Part shown: piece by piece, positions 54,163 through 64,000 of the stretch
How positions within the stretch are numbered: position 1 is the first letter of the stretch
How the letters are laid out: the number at the start of each line of letters is the position of its first letter
NCBI GenBank assembly: GCA_003290165.1
Contig: QNQO01000606.1
Location: 248,001 to 312,000, forward strand
Direction: 5' to 3'
Length of the DNA stretch: 64,000 nt
Source of the DNA: Berberis thunbergii
Lineage: Eukaryota; Streptophyta; Magnoliopsida; Ranunculales; Berberidaceae
Made by a program: the position numbers and the translations under genes
Notes under the pieces: generated by a model
Databases searched by the model: none
The model's input: only the letters and a program-made list of their open reading frames with translations
What the model was told of the DNA's origin: nothing

Positions 54163-55540
54163 TTAATTCAATGGATTGAGACTGATGCAATTATTTGGCC
54201 CTAGGAACTCTCTAAGTTTGCTCTTTTGGATACAACATTCGATCTCATTTGGAAGACTCTTATTGTCCTCGATATCATGTCCCCCTTCCTTATGGAAGCA
54301 CAATATTTGTTGTCGCGTCGAGCGGGATCTCCTTGCTATTTGGTGGGCCGCTACAGTTCTTCCCAATTCTTGATGGAATTGAGGATGTCAGACATACTGA
54401 AGTTGAGAGGGGTGATAGATTTATATCCGACATAATTGAAGGCCTTGTGCGGCCAGAATCGGTCTTACCGTCACTGCGCTCCCTTTCGTTCTCGTCAGCG
54501 TCTTCCTTTTTCTTGTCTCTGGAGACAAAGGGTTTCTTCTCGGGTTTCGCCTTTTTGGCGGTCAATATTTCATCGAGAGTGATATCTCTTGAGCATTCTT
54601 CAACAATTTTGCCATATCAGTTGGAGGGTCCAGAGTAAGGAAATCATAGAACTTACCTTTCCTCAGACTCGAAGTGAAGGCTGTAACAGCAGTGTCATTA
54701 CTGTAGCCATCGATGAGAGTCAACTCATTGTTGAAGCGCGCGACATATTCCCTCAACATCTCGTTTGGCTTCTGTTTGAAGGTCAATAGGTAGTGCGGGT
54801 CCTTCCCAATTCGTTGGCTACCCACAAGGCACATGGAACGCCGTCGCCAGAGTCTGAAATGAGTCAATGGACCTCGGAGGGAGGTTGTGGAACCAGGTCA
54901 GTGATGACTTCTTCAGGCTGGTAGGGAATGATCGGCACATTATCACTTCAGACCCTTCCGCCATTACAAGCTGGAAATGGTACAAGTGATTGAATGGGTC
55001 TCCTGTCCAATCGTAAAACTCCAGCTTTGGTCTACTGATATAATCCATGAACGAAGAGATAGTGAGAATGAACAATACGTCTGGATTTTTTGCACGTGGT
55101 AGATGGGGTTGTGCAAGACGTGTCTATTGGCTCTGGACGTTGGGTCCATGTTGGACGCTCTTCCACCTTTGGTCTATTGGGAAGTTGCAGGGGCATCGCG
55201 GCTCTCCTGAACTTGTTTTCTGGGACTTTCTGGGGGCTAGGTTTTTCGCTGCTCACAGTCTCCTCCTGCGGGTGGATGATTATGCTGATTGAGTATCTCC
55301 ACCGCTCGTGCGATTTGTTGCATTTGGGTCAACAGTAAGTCCACCCTTGGGTTTGCTACGACTGCCACCTGCGCGAGATCTAAGAGGGTTCCTCTAACGG
55401 TGATGGTGGCACCAAAGCTGGCGGCGCTTTGCTAGTTTGAGCATTCGAGGGTTCAGCAGTGTCTCCATTGTTGTGATTCCTTATTGTCACCATCTTTCTG
55501 ATTATCTAGGAAAGGTGGTACTATTGTTTCTTCTGAGAAA
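54163..55540 (-). pseudogene. gag of second Tat-type element (broken)
   Basis: The minus-strand frames encode PKLEFYDWTGDPFNHLYHFQ, FPTSLKKSSLTWFHNLPP, HYLLTFKQKPNEMLREYVAR and FLTLDPPTDMAKLLKNAQE, the retrotransposon gag core of the Tat lineage. They are followed by the knuckle-like segment CFHKEGGHDIEDNKSL near 54300. There are frame changes between pieces. Protease is not seen to the left. Confidence 0.8.
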
Positions 55541-55550
55541 CTCTGTCATT

Positions 55551-55570
55551 CCCCCACAGACGACGCTAAA
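55551..55570 (-). other. Primer-binding-site region of second Tat-type element
   Basis: On the minus strand TTTAGCGTCGTCTGTGGGGG lies just inside the LTR. It differs at a few positions from the site at 39701-39720. Confidence 0.7.
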
Positions 55571-55571
55571 C

Positions 55572-56236
55572 TGATGTAATTGATTCATGTTTTCCTTCCT
55601 CGTTGTTACCTAAACCTGCACAAGTAGCACACGTAAGCCAAAGACCACCGTGTGGCGGCCAATGACACTCCAATGCTTAAGTTAGATAAGGCTTAAGAGA
55701 GGCTTAAAACTGTAAATTGGGATTCTGTAGTGTACCTTAGTTCATCGACCTTATCTCCCTTTTATAGTGTGAGAGTCCATGTTCGACTAGGCATTCGGTG
55801 TCGTAGTTTAGGAAAAGATATTTTGCTGGAGATCCTTTCCTGTTCAGGAGTTGTCCATGTATAGGAGTTTCCCTACACGACTTGTGTTCCTAGATATGCG
55901 GGAGATGTTTCTCATTCTGAGTGTTGTCCATGTAAGGAAGTTTCCTTATCTGACTTATACTTCAGTATTTGTTTCCTAGTCGGAACTAATGTATTGTTGA
56001 CCTGCCTGTCTTGGGTCGATCCTCAAGATACGTGCCTTATCATGTCTTATGAGTATTGGTGTTGACCGCGTGACATGTGGGCTTAGTGTCACATTGAAAT
56101 TTGGGTCTAACTTTCTGGCTTCTACCAATAGTGGGTGTAATGTTGTCTGGGCCTCATCGGACATGTTTTGTTCTGTTGACGAAATTATCATGGCACACAT
56201 ATTGTGGTGATCAAAGGACGGTTTGATGTATCATCA
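55572..56236 (-). repeat. LTR of second Tat-type element
   Basis: It begins TGATGTAATTGATTC and ends TATCATCA on the plus strand. It shares blocks such as CTAGATATGCGGGAGAT, GTAGTTTAGGAA and GGAAGTTTCC-like words with the LTRs at 30352 and 39722, so the two elements are related but not the same family. Confidence 0.8.
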
Positions 56237-57800
56237 CATACCTTGACGATCCAGGAGTGGAAGATTCTTGAGGAGTTGGCCTTGTTTTATGTGCATCCTA
56301 TATCAGGTTCTTCTTGTGCTTTTATGGCTTGTTTAGACGTCATGCCAACTTTAGTCAGATGAGTGATCGAGCAGCAGAGTTTATATCCGTTACTTTGGTA
56401 GAGATTGGAGGATTTGGTCATTGCTTGCATGGATGATTGTCCAACTAACTGGACAGTCGATTCACCTTGCGGTGTTAGATTTAGATGTCAGGTTTGTGTT
56501 CTTGCAGATTTAGATTTGGGGAAAGAGATTTACGGGGGCTCACGGATCGAAGTTTATCATACATTATGGAGGTATAGAGATATTAGACGATCATTTTGGT
56601 GGCATGGCATGAAACGAGATATTGGGCAGTATGTGGCGAGGTGTTTGACTTGTCAACAAATCAAGGTCAAACACTAGAGACCTTCTGGATTGTTGCTTGC
56701 ACTGGAGACTCTGGGTCGAGGAGAGGATATGAGGCTATTTAGGTGATTGTGGACCCTTTGACTAAGAACACTCATTTCGTTCCCGTTAGTGCTTATCAAA
56801 TTTCAGATAATTTGGCTTAGTTGCTTATCAAAGAGGTAGTCATACTTCATGGAACCCAGGTATCGATTGTATCGGATATACTCTCTGTTCATGACTCACT
56901 TTTAGCAGAGTTTTCAGAATGCTATGGGCACTAAATTGGATGAGTAAAACATATCATCATCAGAAAGATGGTCAGCTAGAGAGGGTGAACTGGATCTTGG
57001 AAGACATATCAAGAGCTTATGTTATGGATTTCGAAGGCAATTGGAAAGATCATCTGACATTGGTTGAGTTTTCTTACAACAATAGTTATCAAGCGAGTAC
57101 TGGGATGTCACCTTTGAGGCACTATATGGTAGGTCTTGTAAAACTCCTATATGCTGGGTAGAGGTTGATGATGTTGCTATCATCGGCCAGACATAACTTG
57201 AGAGACCACGAAGAAGGTGAATCTGATTAAAGGTCGTTTGAGGACAACGCAAAGTTGCTAGAAAATTTATGACGAGATGAGGCATAGGAATATTGAGTTT
57301 GTAGTGGGTGATCAAGTGCTTTTTAAAGTTTCAGCTATGCGAGGAGTTTTTCGACTTAGGAGTTGTGGGTAATTCCCTCCAAGATATGTTGGTCCTAATG
57401 AGGTTACAGAGAGAAAGGGCTCGGTGGCCTATAAATTGCCTCTTCCACCTAGTACGTCGACCATTCACAATGTGTTTCATGTTTCAATGTTGAGGAAGTG
57501 TTTGGTTGATCCGACTTCACTTGTACAACCTTCGAGGGTGGAGGTAACTGATGATTTGATGTATTCTGTGAAACCCGTAGTTATCTTGGATAACGAGGTT
57601 CGACAATTACGACGGAGGGCAGTGAAGTTGGTGAAAGTTCAGTGAGTGCACAAAAAGGCGATATTATATGGGACCTTGAGGATAACATGCGGCAGTCCTA
57701 CCCAGAGCTTTTCTCGTAGGCAGTCTTGAGGACGAGAATCTTTTAGGTGTGTGTGACGTAACACCCAACTTTTGGTATCGCTCACACTTACCCTTAATTG
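56237..57800 (+). pseudogene. Gypsy chromovirus integrase fragment
   Basis: The opening (LTIQEWKILEELALF) resembles the RNase H-integrase linker of Tekay/Del-type chromoviruses. RRSFWWHGMKRDIGQYVARC followed by LTCQQIKVKH is the integrase zinc region. Later, in other frames, come HHQKDGQLERVNWILED, VEFSYNNSYQASTGM, STIHNVFHVSMLRKCLVD and a chromodomain-like tail (SVKPVVILDNEVRQLRRRAV). Stops are frequent. After 57750 a 'TGTGTGACGTAACACCC' word may mark the start of its 3' LTR, cut off by the next LINE. Confidence 0.78.
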
Positions 57801-57825
57801 TGTATGCCTTCGTATTCTCATATTT

Positions 57826-60235
57826 TTTTAATCAAACCTCCGGGAGGGAGGGGCAACTATGGGGTACCAAACTTTATTACTCATAAAAAAGATTTACAAA
57901 TTAATCGGGAGGTAAATTATGACTTTACCCGAATAAAAGTGACTCATAAATAAACCAATTGCATTACTGATCTACTACCCAAACAACGCCCAAAAACTTA
58001 GCCTAGGTACCGCTTCTTCTAGATCTGTCTCTTTTCACAAATTGTAACTTCCACCATTGTACCCAAACTGAATCCGAACTTGCAAATACTATCCATCTCC
58101 TTTCAAGGTTATCTCTTTGCGTAATTCATCCCTTGTACCCAGTTCATCCTCGCACAAAACTCTTCGACAGCCATTGTATTAGGCCATTCAAAACCCAATC
58201 TACAATACCTTCAAACACTGTCGAAACAGATAGTGCTAACAACACTATGTTCCTCTGTTTACCCAACACACTCTGTACCAAAACAGAGTGTATGAATAAT
58301 GTTCTAGTCAACACTCGACCTGCTCCTTTCAAGGTTATCTCTTTGCGTAATTCATCCCTTGTACCCAGTTCATCCTCGCACAAAACTCTTCGACAACCAT
58401 TGTATTAGGCCATTCAAAACCCAACCTACAATACCTTCAAACACTGTCGAAACAGATAGTGCTAACAACACTATGTTCCTCTGTTTACCCAACACACTCT
58501 ACCAAAACAGTGTATGAATAATGTTCTAGTCAACACTCGACCTGCTACTTCTATAAGCTCCAGTTCCTGCCAATGTGCAACCAAATTGCTGCTCCCTCCA
58601 GAGTGCTAGCATAAACCACTTCCTTGCACATAACATCCTTGTCCTTCTGTATCGAAAACATCTATGCATCAAAACAAAATTTCTGACAGAATTGATCCCT
58701 ACCTGAGCTCATATTGTCAATGAAACCGTTGCTTGCTATAGCAAAACTATCTTCTCAGATAAGCAACTTTACTCGTCTAATCTTGCCAAACTCTTTGGTC
58801 TAACCGGTAAGTTTTCCTTCGTGAAAGTGCTCATCATCTCTTAATCTTGTGCCAGCTTAGCTAAAACATCCTCCACCGTATTGGTTTCCATATACATATG
58901 CCTGCGAAAACAAACAAGGGAGCTACTAATAGACCAAATTTCGTGCCAGTGATTTTGAATGTACTAAGGAACTTTAATCTCCTGAAATAATCATTGTTTC
59001 ACCAACATCGAATCTGTCTGTTTGGCACACCTCCTAGTCCCCATATCACCATAGAATTTCAGTCCTTCCAGTAATGCAGCAGACTCCGCCAGATTATTTG
59101 AACTCGTGTAAAAACAAATTTGTTTTTCCTCAATCACTTCCCCTGTTTCATCTCTAATAACAAGACCTCCAGCAACCTTATTATCTACCAACGAGCCATC
59201 CATATTTAAAACTACAACACCAGCTAGTGGAAAGTTCCAATAAACCACCCTTAGCGAAACCTTCTGTAACATTAAATCAACACTTCTCTCTCATTCCCAA
59301 TCTTTGAAGAAACATTTAAATCAACACTTTTCTTCTTTTGTTTAAACAACATAGAAGCCAAATGAATCCAATAATACACCTTGATAATTACAAAATTAGA
59401 TGATCAATCCTCGTCTTAATAAAGCTTCTTATTTCTTTGTAACCATAATTCCCATAAAATGAACAATGGAATGAGATTAAAGAGTAGGCCGACCTTGAGT
59501 GGACCTGTTAGCCTTTTTAAACCATTCTTTCAACATAGCCTAAGCTTCAACCGGTCTGTTGATATGTATATAAAAACAAAACTCAAAATGAAACCACACC
59601 CTGGCTGCCAAATCCCCTTCAAAAGGTGTTTCATGGTCTCCATTCCTGGAAACACACAAGAACTGCATTTTTTATGCTAAATGGAAACTGTACACTTGAG
59701 TTCACCGTCCACTGGGAGAGCCTTCTTTGTCAATTTCCACACCATAACAAAAATCTTTGTTGGCATCAAAGGGTGCCAAATACACTTCCAAATCTTATCA
59801 ACATTTCCTCCTTCGAAAATCTCAACCGCCAATTTAATACTAAATTGGCCATCATTTTCTGGCATCCATATCCTGGTATCGAAACCATGTTCCTATCAAA
59901 TTCTCTTTTCATATCATTAAGGAAGGTCATTTATTTTCAATTTCAGCCCAATCCATGCGTTCAAAACCCTCTCTGGTGGCCCAAAATTTATTTAAGAAAT
60001 TTACATTTCCATGAGAAGTTTGCCAGCATGTAATGATATTCCAAGAGTTCACTCACAAACAGACATACTGACTTTGCTTTCCGATTTCTTGAGAGGGATT
60101 CCATTTTTGAAGTATTTATGTCACATGAAAACAACCCAAAGCGAGTTTGTATTCAATAGGTTCATAAGGCTTTGACTCTAAATGCCTTGATAACATTCTC
60201 CAGTTCGTTAACCCCCAATCCACCTTCCTCCATTG
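57826..60235 (-). mobile_element. L1 LINE 3' half, minus strand
   Basis: On the minus strand the zf-RVT region (59865-59677) includes KIWKCIWHPLMPTKIFVMVW and KKALPVDGELKC. The RNase H-like domain (59272-58991) includes VVLNMDGSLVDNKVAGGLVI and SNNLAESAALLEGLKF. A long 3' UTR and poly(A) (plus-strand poly(T) at 57824-57831) follow. Its 3' terminal sequence (CCTCCGGGAGGGAGGGGCAA on the plus strand) matches the LINE ends at 60745 and, more weakly, 3660. The 5' side is interrupted at 60236 by a CACTA end. Confidence 0.8.
58098..58549 (-). repeat. About 226-bp tandem duplication in LINE 3' UTR
   Basis: CCTTTCAAGGTTATCTCTTT and the following 220 bases occur twice head to tail, starting near 58099 and 58325, nearly identical apart from a few small indels near ACACACTCTG(TACCAAAACAGAG)TG. 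Confidence 0.9.
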
Positions 60236-60640
60236 CACTACAACATATATAGGATATGATGACGTGCAATACACATCATCTAATGCTTATGACAATGTCC
60301 ATCTGCACGTCAAGGAATCAAGGATCGTAATAGGTGTGGTGTTTTCTACGACGTGCATTTTGCATCGTCGAATCATGTCCTTATAGGTTTTATATGTCGT
60401 TAATATGTACTATGACTTAAATTGCACATCGTAAGTGCCTTCAATGTTGTCCTTAGCAAGTCATGAAAAAGGTGAAGCAATGATGTGCTTCGAATGTTGT
60501 TGTGCAAGACGTAATTGATGAATAACGACGTGTTAGTCAAGACTTAACTAATTGGTGAACGCGTGTAATGCACGACGTCTTATTGTAAACAACAACGTCA
60601 AATGCACGTTGTCAAATAGTTTGCTAAAATTATATATATA
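60236..60640. mobile_element. CACTA element left-end fragment
   Basis: CACTACAACATATATAGG begins at 60236 and is followed by many ACGACGT / ACGTCGT-type subterminal words in both orientations (for example ACGACGTGCAT at 60349, TGCACGACGTC at 60571). This is the structure of a CACTA terminus with subterminal repeats. No matching right terminus was found, so the far boundary is approximate and the element seems truncated near a (TA)n tract (60632-60647). Its subterminal motif differs from that of the 19457-25564 element. Confidence 0.65.
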
Positions 60641-60711
60641 TATATAACTCAATGCATGGATATATACTTTAAGCCTCTTCCCCGAGCCATTCAACCATTC
60701 ACACTTTATCC

Positions 60712-61600
60712 ATCTTTTTTTCTTTTTCTTTTTCTTTTTTTTTAAATTAAACCTCCGGGAGGGAGGGGGCAACTATGGGATGCCAAAGCTTTATTACTTG
60801 TCAAAAAAATTGATAAACAAACTACACAGGGTACATTACGACTATACCTATTTGAGAACCAAAACTAAATGAGCAAAACTTGCTATCTAGATATAAGCAA
60901 CTAACCTGATCCGTCTCTGAAGCCTTGCCATTCACACCCATTCCACACATTCTAACTGACCAACAAACCAAATTGCAGCTACCCTGGAGCACTGCCGAAA
61001 ACAACTGCATAACAGGGAAATAACGTCTCTGCTCCTCCCTCCTCACCACAGCCCTTGTTTGCACTTTTGCCATTCCAACTCAACAATTTGACATTAATAT
61101 ACAGCAGCAAAACGACCCAGCCAATGCACCGTATTATCTGCTCTTTTGACCCCAAAGAAAGATGCCAAGCTACCTTGACGCATCCCCAATTCTGCCAGAG
61201 AAGGCCAACCTGCAGTTGCCAAACAAGCCATATTGTAAGCTGTTCCAGCATCCACACTTGCACTGCCAAGCCAAAGTATATATCCCATTAAAAAATCTAA
61301 GAGGGCTTCTTTCTAACTTCACTGATTTCAGCCCATTGTAAATGCCAACTTGGACTGTAACCTTTACTCCAATGGCTCTATGAAAATCAGTTGTTTCCAG
61401 CTGAATAACACCTGCCAACACAAGCTGAACATGCTCTGTTTCAGCAAGCAAAACAGAGTTTATGTTCTGTTTCAACAGAACACAGAGCCTCTTCTTTCGG
61501 CCGTAGCCATCTAACGAGTAACACCAATCAACAGCTCTGAACATAAGAGCTAGAACCATTCGGAAAAACAGAATTATTCATGATCATTGTCTATGAAGAA
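60712..61600 (-). mobile_element. L1 LINE 3' end, 5'-truncated
   Basis: It starts with a poly(T)-rich tract (60712-60743) and the same CCTCCGGGAGGGAGG...CAACTATGGGATGCCAAAGC sequence found at the 3' end of the LINE at 57826. Minus-strand open stretches (61559-61170) have no recognisable domain and are probably 3' UTR. The 5' truncation point is uncertain. Confidence 0.6.
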
Positions 61601-62465
61601 TGTAGGCGGTATGACCCCTATCCAGTCTAATCAGTCCAGCAATCCTGTTCGGGATATCATGCGCCCCAAACAGCCTTGTAAGTCCTTCCTTTTAAGCCCT
61701 GTCTGCCAAGGCATCAACCACAGCGTTCGCTCTCTATAAATATGGTGACAAAACACCACAGCCACAGCGTTCGCCTGTCAGGATACCTCAGTAAGTTATA
61801 CTTCCTTATACATCTATACAATTAAATAAGTTGTGCATGATACTTGAATCTAGTAGACATGCATTCATAAGACAATTGAATATACATAATTACACACTGC
61901 ATTGCTGCTCGGAACACTGTTTCATATCCATATTCTGGAAGAGTTTCCTCAAAAGCTTAATCTGCCGAAAAAAAAGAATAATAATAATGATAATGATTAT
62001 TGTATTTCAACAAAAAGAGATATATGGGAGAATCCGAGGAAGGTACCTCGGAAGATAATTCAGGTACTGGGGTATGCTCCCAAGAAGTTGTATGAGAAAT
62101 CTGCATCTTTTAATTTTGATGAGCGGCAGTCAACAACTGAAATTCCAAAATAGTCACTTCAAGGAAATCCAATATCTTTCAAAAGTCAGTTTCTCATCAA
62201 GAGAATGATTTAAAATTATGCACATAATTTTCCATTTAAAAGGAGAATACAAATCCATTAAAAGGACGTGATTAGAATGTTCTTTATATATATATATATA
62301 TATATTAGAACAATTCCTTGAATATTATTTCTATCCCAAGATTATTGAAATGAAGGAATTCAAGCAGAACTTGGGAGCAAAAACTTTGGGTATCTAATTT
62401 AAATTTCTATCATATCATACTACTTATTGCACTAACCATGTACCCGAATTCAATAGATTTTATTC
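61601..62465. other. Intergenic region, no gene recognised
   Basis: It includes a short plus-strand open stretch (about 62010-62152, ENPRKVPRKIIQVLGYAPKK) that I do not recognise, and a (TA)n microsatellite (62288-62306). CACAGCGTTCGC occurs twice about 50 bases apart (61720 and 61762). Confidence 0.4.
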
Positions 62466-62633
62466 TCAGTGCGCCAAGATGGTGCAAGAAGCGATTACCG
62501 GATATGTTATTTTTTCCCATTTCGTTGTCTCATAGCCATCATCGGGATTGGTAGAGGAAGAAAAGCTCCTCTTGGATGGAGCAACAATCCTTCTACTTCT
62601 GCGAAGAGTAGATTTCAAACCAGATCTCGCCAT
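62466..62633 (-). pseudogene. COX6A (cytochrome c oxidase subunit 6a) N-terminal fragment
   Basis: Read from the internal ATG at 62633, the frame encodes MARSGLKSTLRRSRRIVAPS, then KRSFSSSTNPDDGY and TTKWEKITYPVIASCTILAH before a stop. This matches the mitochondrial presequence and the start of the transmembrane segment of plant COX6A. The second half of the protein (the HIRNKEFPWGPDGLFE block) is not found at lower coordinates, so the gene is cut after the transmembrane start. An in-frame upstream ATG at 62681 exists but the family start is the internal one. The arginine-rich presequence is intact. It may be a truncated copy or the first exon of a gene disrupted on this haplotype. Confidence 0.7.
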
Positions 62634-63317
62634 TTTCTTCATCGTCCTCCATTCTAATCCCTCTTTCACATCTTCTCCCACTTCTCTAACTAAAAACCTA
62701 ATAGATTAGATAAATCAAATCGTTTCTCTAACTCTGATTTCAAGAAACCTTGCGAGAAATGTATCAGAACAACAACAAATCAACAAAACTAAACATGATT
62801 GGAAGAAAATGTAAGAAATCTGAGATGAATTCACAAATAAGAATAATAAATAAATCGTAAGCGAGATGAAAACGAAGAGATTCTTGGACGAAATTGATGA
62901 AACAAATTTAGAAGGAGAAGAAGTTGTGAGTTTTACATGGAATCTGCGTGAGAGCTGCATATTTCTTCGTGCATTGCTTCTCGCATGGAATCGAAATAGC
63001 AAACGGCGAAGATAATAAGGGGAAGAGCTTTGCTCGGGTCATTTTTGCAAGGTTTCACAAAAATGAGTGACAGATAGAGAAAATGAGAAGAGGGTATGGA
63101 ATTTGAGGGGAGGAGCTTCGTTCAGTCTTCCCCAACCCCTTCTCTCACCCTTGTCCCTCTTATCCGCTTCTCCACTTTTCTTTTGCACGTTTTGTTTAAA
63201 AACTAATCCAACCGGGTTCTTTGTCTACCATCGCTTTGTGTTTAAGACGTGCCATCTATGGAACTCGTTATTTCATACAAAATTCATATAACGACATGGT
63301 TCATGACATGCATTATA

Positions 63318-63929
63318 GGGGTATTCAATTATGAATTTTAATAGATTGTGAAAAAATAATAATAGGAAGAGAATGAGAAGAAGAAGAATAATAATAATAA
63401 TAATAATAATAAAAATAATAATAAAGAACAAGAACAAAAGAAAAGAAGAAGTGCGGGTGATGGTGCAGCCAACAGTGGTGAGCATGGTGGTGTGGATGAA
63501 AGTTGTGGGGCGAGGTGCTGCTGCTCTTGTGAAGAGGGAAGAGAAGGGAAGGTGGTGGTGTCTTTGAGCAGATCACAAAAAAAAATGGAATGGTGGCGTT
63601 CTTTAGCGAAAATGGTGATGTTATTTAACAATAACTAATATAAATCCGTTGCAATATGAGGGGGGAGGTTGGATTTGGAATAACTCTTGTTATATATATT
63701 TTTCACTCACAAATCCTTCAAAATTCACAACTTTAACAAATTCATTAAAATCCACTACTTTTTGAATACCCCCTAATTTTAATGGATTATAAAACAATCA
63801 TTTAAAATCTGTATTTGAATACTCCTAGATTTACATGTATTGTTTTAAATCCTTAATTGAATATCCCAATATTTTAATGGATTTTAAAATCTTCTACAGT
63901 ATATTAAAATCCATAATTGAATACCCCCC
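63318..63929. mobile_element. Non-autonomous DNA transposon, 'GGGGTATTCAATT' family, copy 2 (inverted)
   Basis: It starts GGGGTATTCAATTATG and ends ATAATTGAATACCCCCC. Internal blocks such as CAATATGAGGGGGGAGGTTGG and GGAATAACTCTTGTTATATA are the reverse complement of those in copy 1 near 1680-1740, so this copy is inverted. It carries a (AAT)n microsatellite (about 63386-63425) and purine-rich filler. Subterminal repeats AATGGATTTTAAAA are at the right end. No target duplication is clear. Confidence 0.75.
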
Positions 63930-64000
63930 GTAAGTCTTAAAACAATTTACAATGATGTGCATATTAGGCAAATCATAAGTCCAAGTCATTAAAACCTATA

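Larger units (their letters stand above)
52685..56236 (-). mobile_element. Second Tat-type element, truncated, minus strand
   Basis: It contains, from right to left, one LTR (55572-56236), PBS-like site (55551-55570), gag (about 55540-54163), a tandem array (53180-53960) and the C-terminal end of a plus-strand antisense ORF (52685-52832). The order copies that of 30352-40410. The left LTR and most of the antisense ORF are missing. No pol is visible. Its right LTR end (TATCATCA) abuts integrase sequence of another gypsy element, which it probably interrupted. Confidence 0.75.

Noticed and set aside
62010..62152. Short lysine/arginine-rich open stretch (ENPRKVPRKIIQVLGYAPKK)
   Set aside because: No family recognised, no start or splice context; left as unassigned.

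Overview
The window is plant nuclear DNA, almost certainly from a eudicot. It is AT-rich and holds GT-AG introns, plant gene families (BRI1-type receptor kinase, LONGIFOLIA/TRM, DOG1-like, SCAR/WAVE-complex SRA1/PIR, CKS1, COX6A) and the usual plant transposon lineages (CRM-like, Tat and Athila Ty3/gypsy, L1 and RTE LINEs, hAT, CACTA, Tourist, Helitron). No species is claimed. Most of the 64 kb is nested, decayed transposable elements. Only two complete protein-coding genes are visible: a single-exon DOG1-like gene (26405-27160, minus) and a three-exon CKS1 gene (24500-24931, minus) that lies inside a CACTA transposon.

Layout. 1-3.6 kb: a foldback, a 287-bp hAT-like MITE with a perfect 8-bp target duplication, a BRI1-like pseudogene, a DNA transposon of a 'GGGGTATTCAATT' family and a LONGIFOLIA/TRM fragment. 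3.6-18.4 kb: one minus-strand L1 LINE split by four insertions: a CRM-like Ty3/gypsy element (4273-11019, itself holding a 1.2-kb hAT-like element), a Tourist MITE (11185-11494), and a three-unit composite Helitron (12828-15528) whose removal rejoins the LINE reading frame exactly. 18.4-25.6 kb: a foldback MITE, then a 6.1-kb CACTA element (19457-25564, target duplication TAA) carrying exons of five unrelated host genes, all on the minus strand: a J-domain-like protein, SRA1/PIR, plastid glucan phosphorylase, a kinesin-like coiled coil, and a whole CKS1.

26.4-27.2 kb: the DOG1-like gene. 27.7-30.2 kb: an internally deleted CRM-like element. 30.35-40.41 kb: a minus-strand Tat-type element with both LTRs, gag and protease remnants, a 120-bp tandem array, and a plus-strand (antisense) ORF encoding an intron-containing coiled-coil protein; this ORF is interrupted by a 589-bp TRIM. 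No reverse transcriptase or integrase is visible in it. 41.1-43.8 kb: a 190-bp tandem array and a 5'-truncated RTE LINE. 45.4-50.9 kb: an Athila-like element. 52.7-56.2 kb: a truncated second Tat-type element with the same order (antisense ORF end, tandem array, gag, LTR). 56.2-57.8 kb: the integrase end of another gypsy element. 57.8-61.6 kb: two L1 3' portions and one CACTA end. 62.5-63.9 kb: a COX6A 5' fragment and a second, inverted copy of the GGGGTATTCAATT element.

The genes do not form an operon or pathway. What is worth attention is how the mobile elements capture, nest and rearrange host sequence: the multi-gene CACTA with an intact cell-cycle gene, the Helitron that seems to have run past its own terminators, and the paired Tat elements with antisense ORFs and element-specific satellites.
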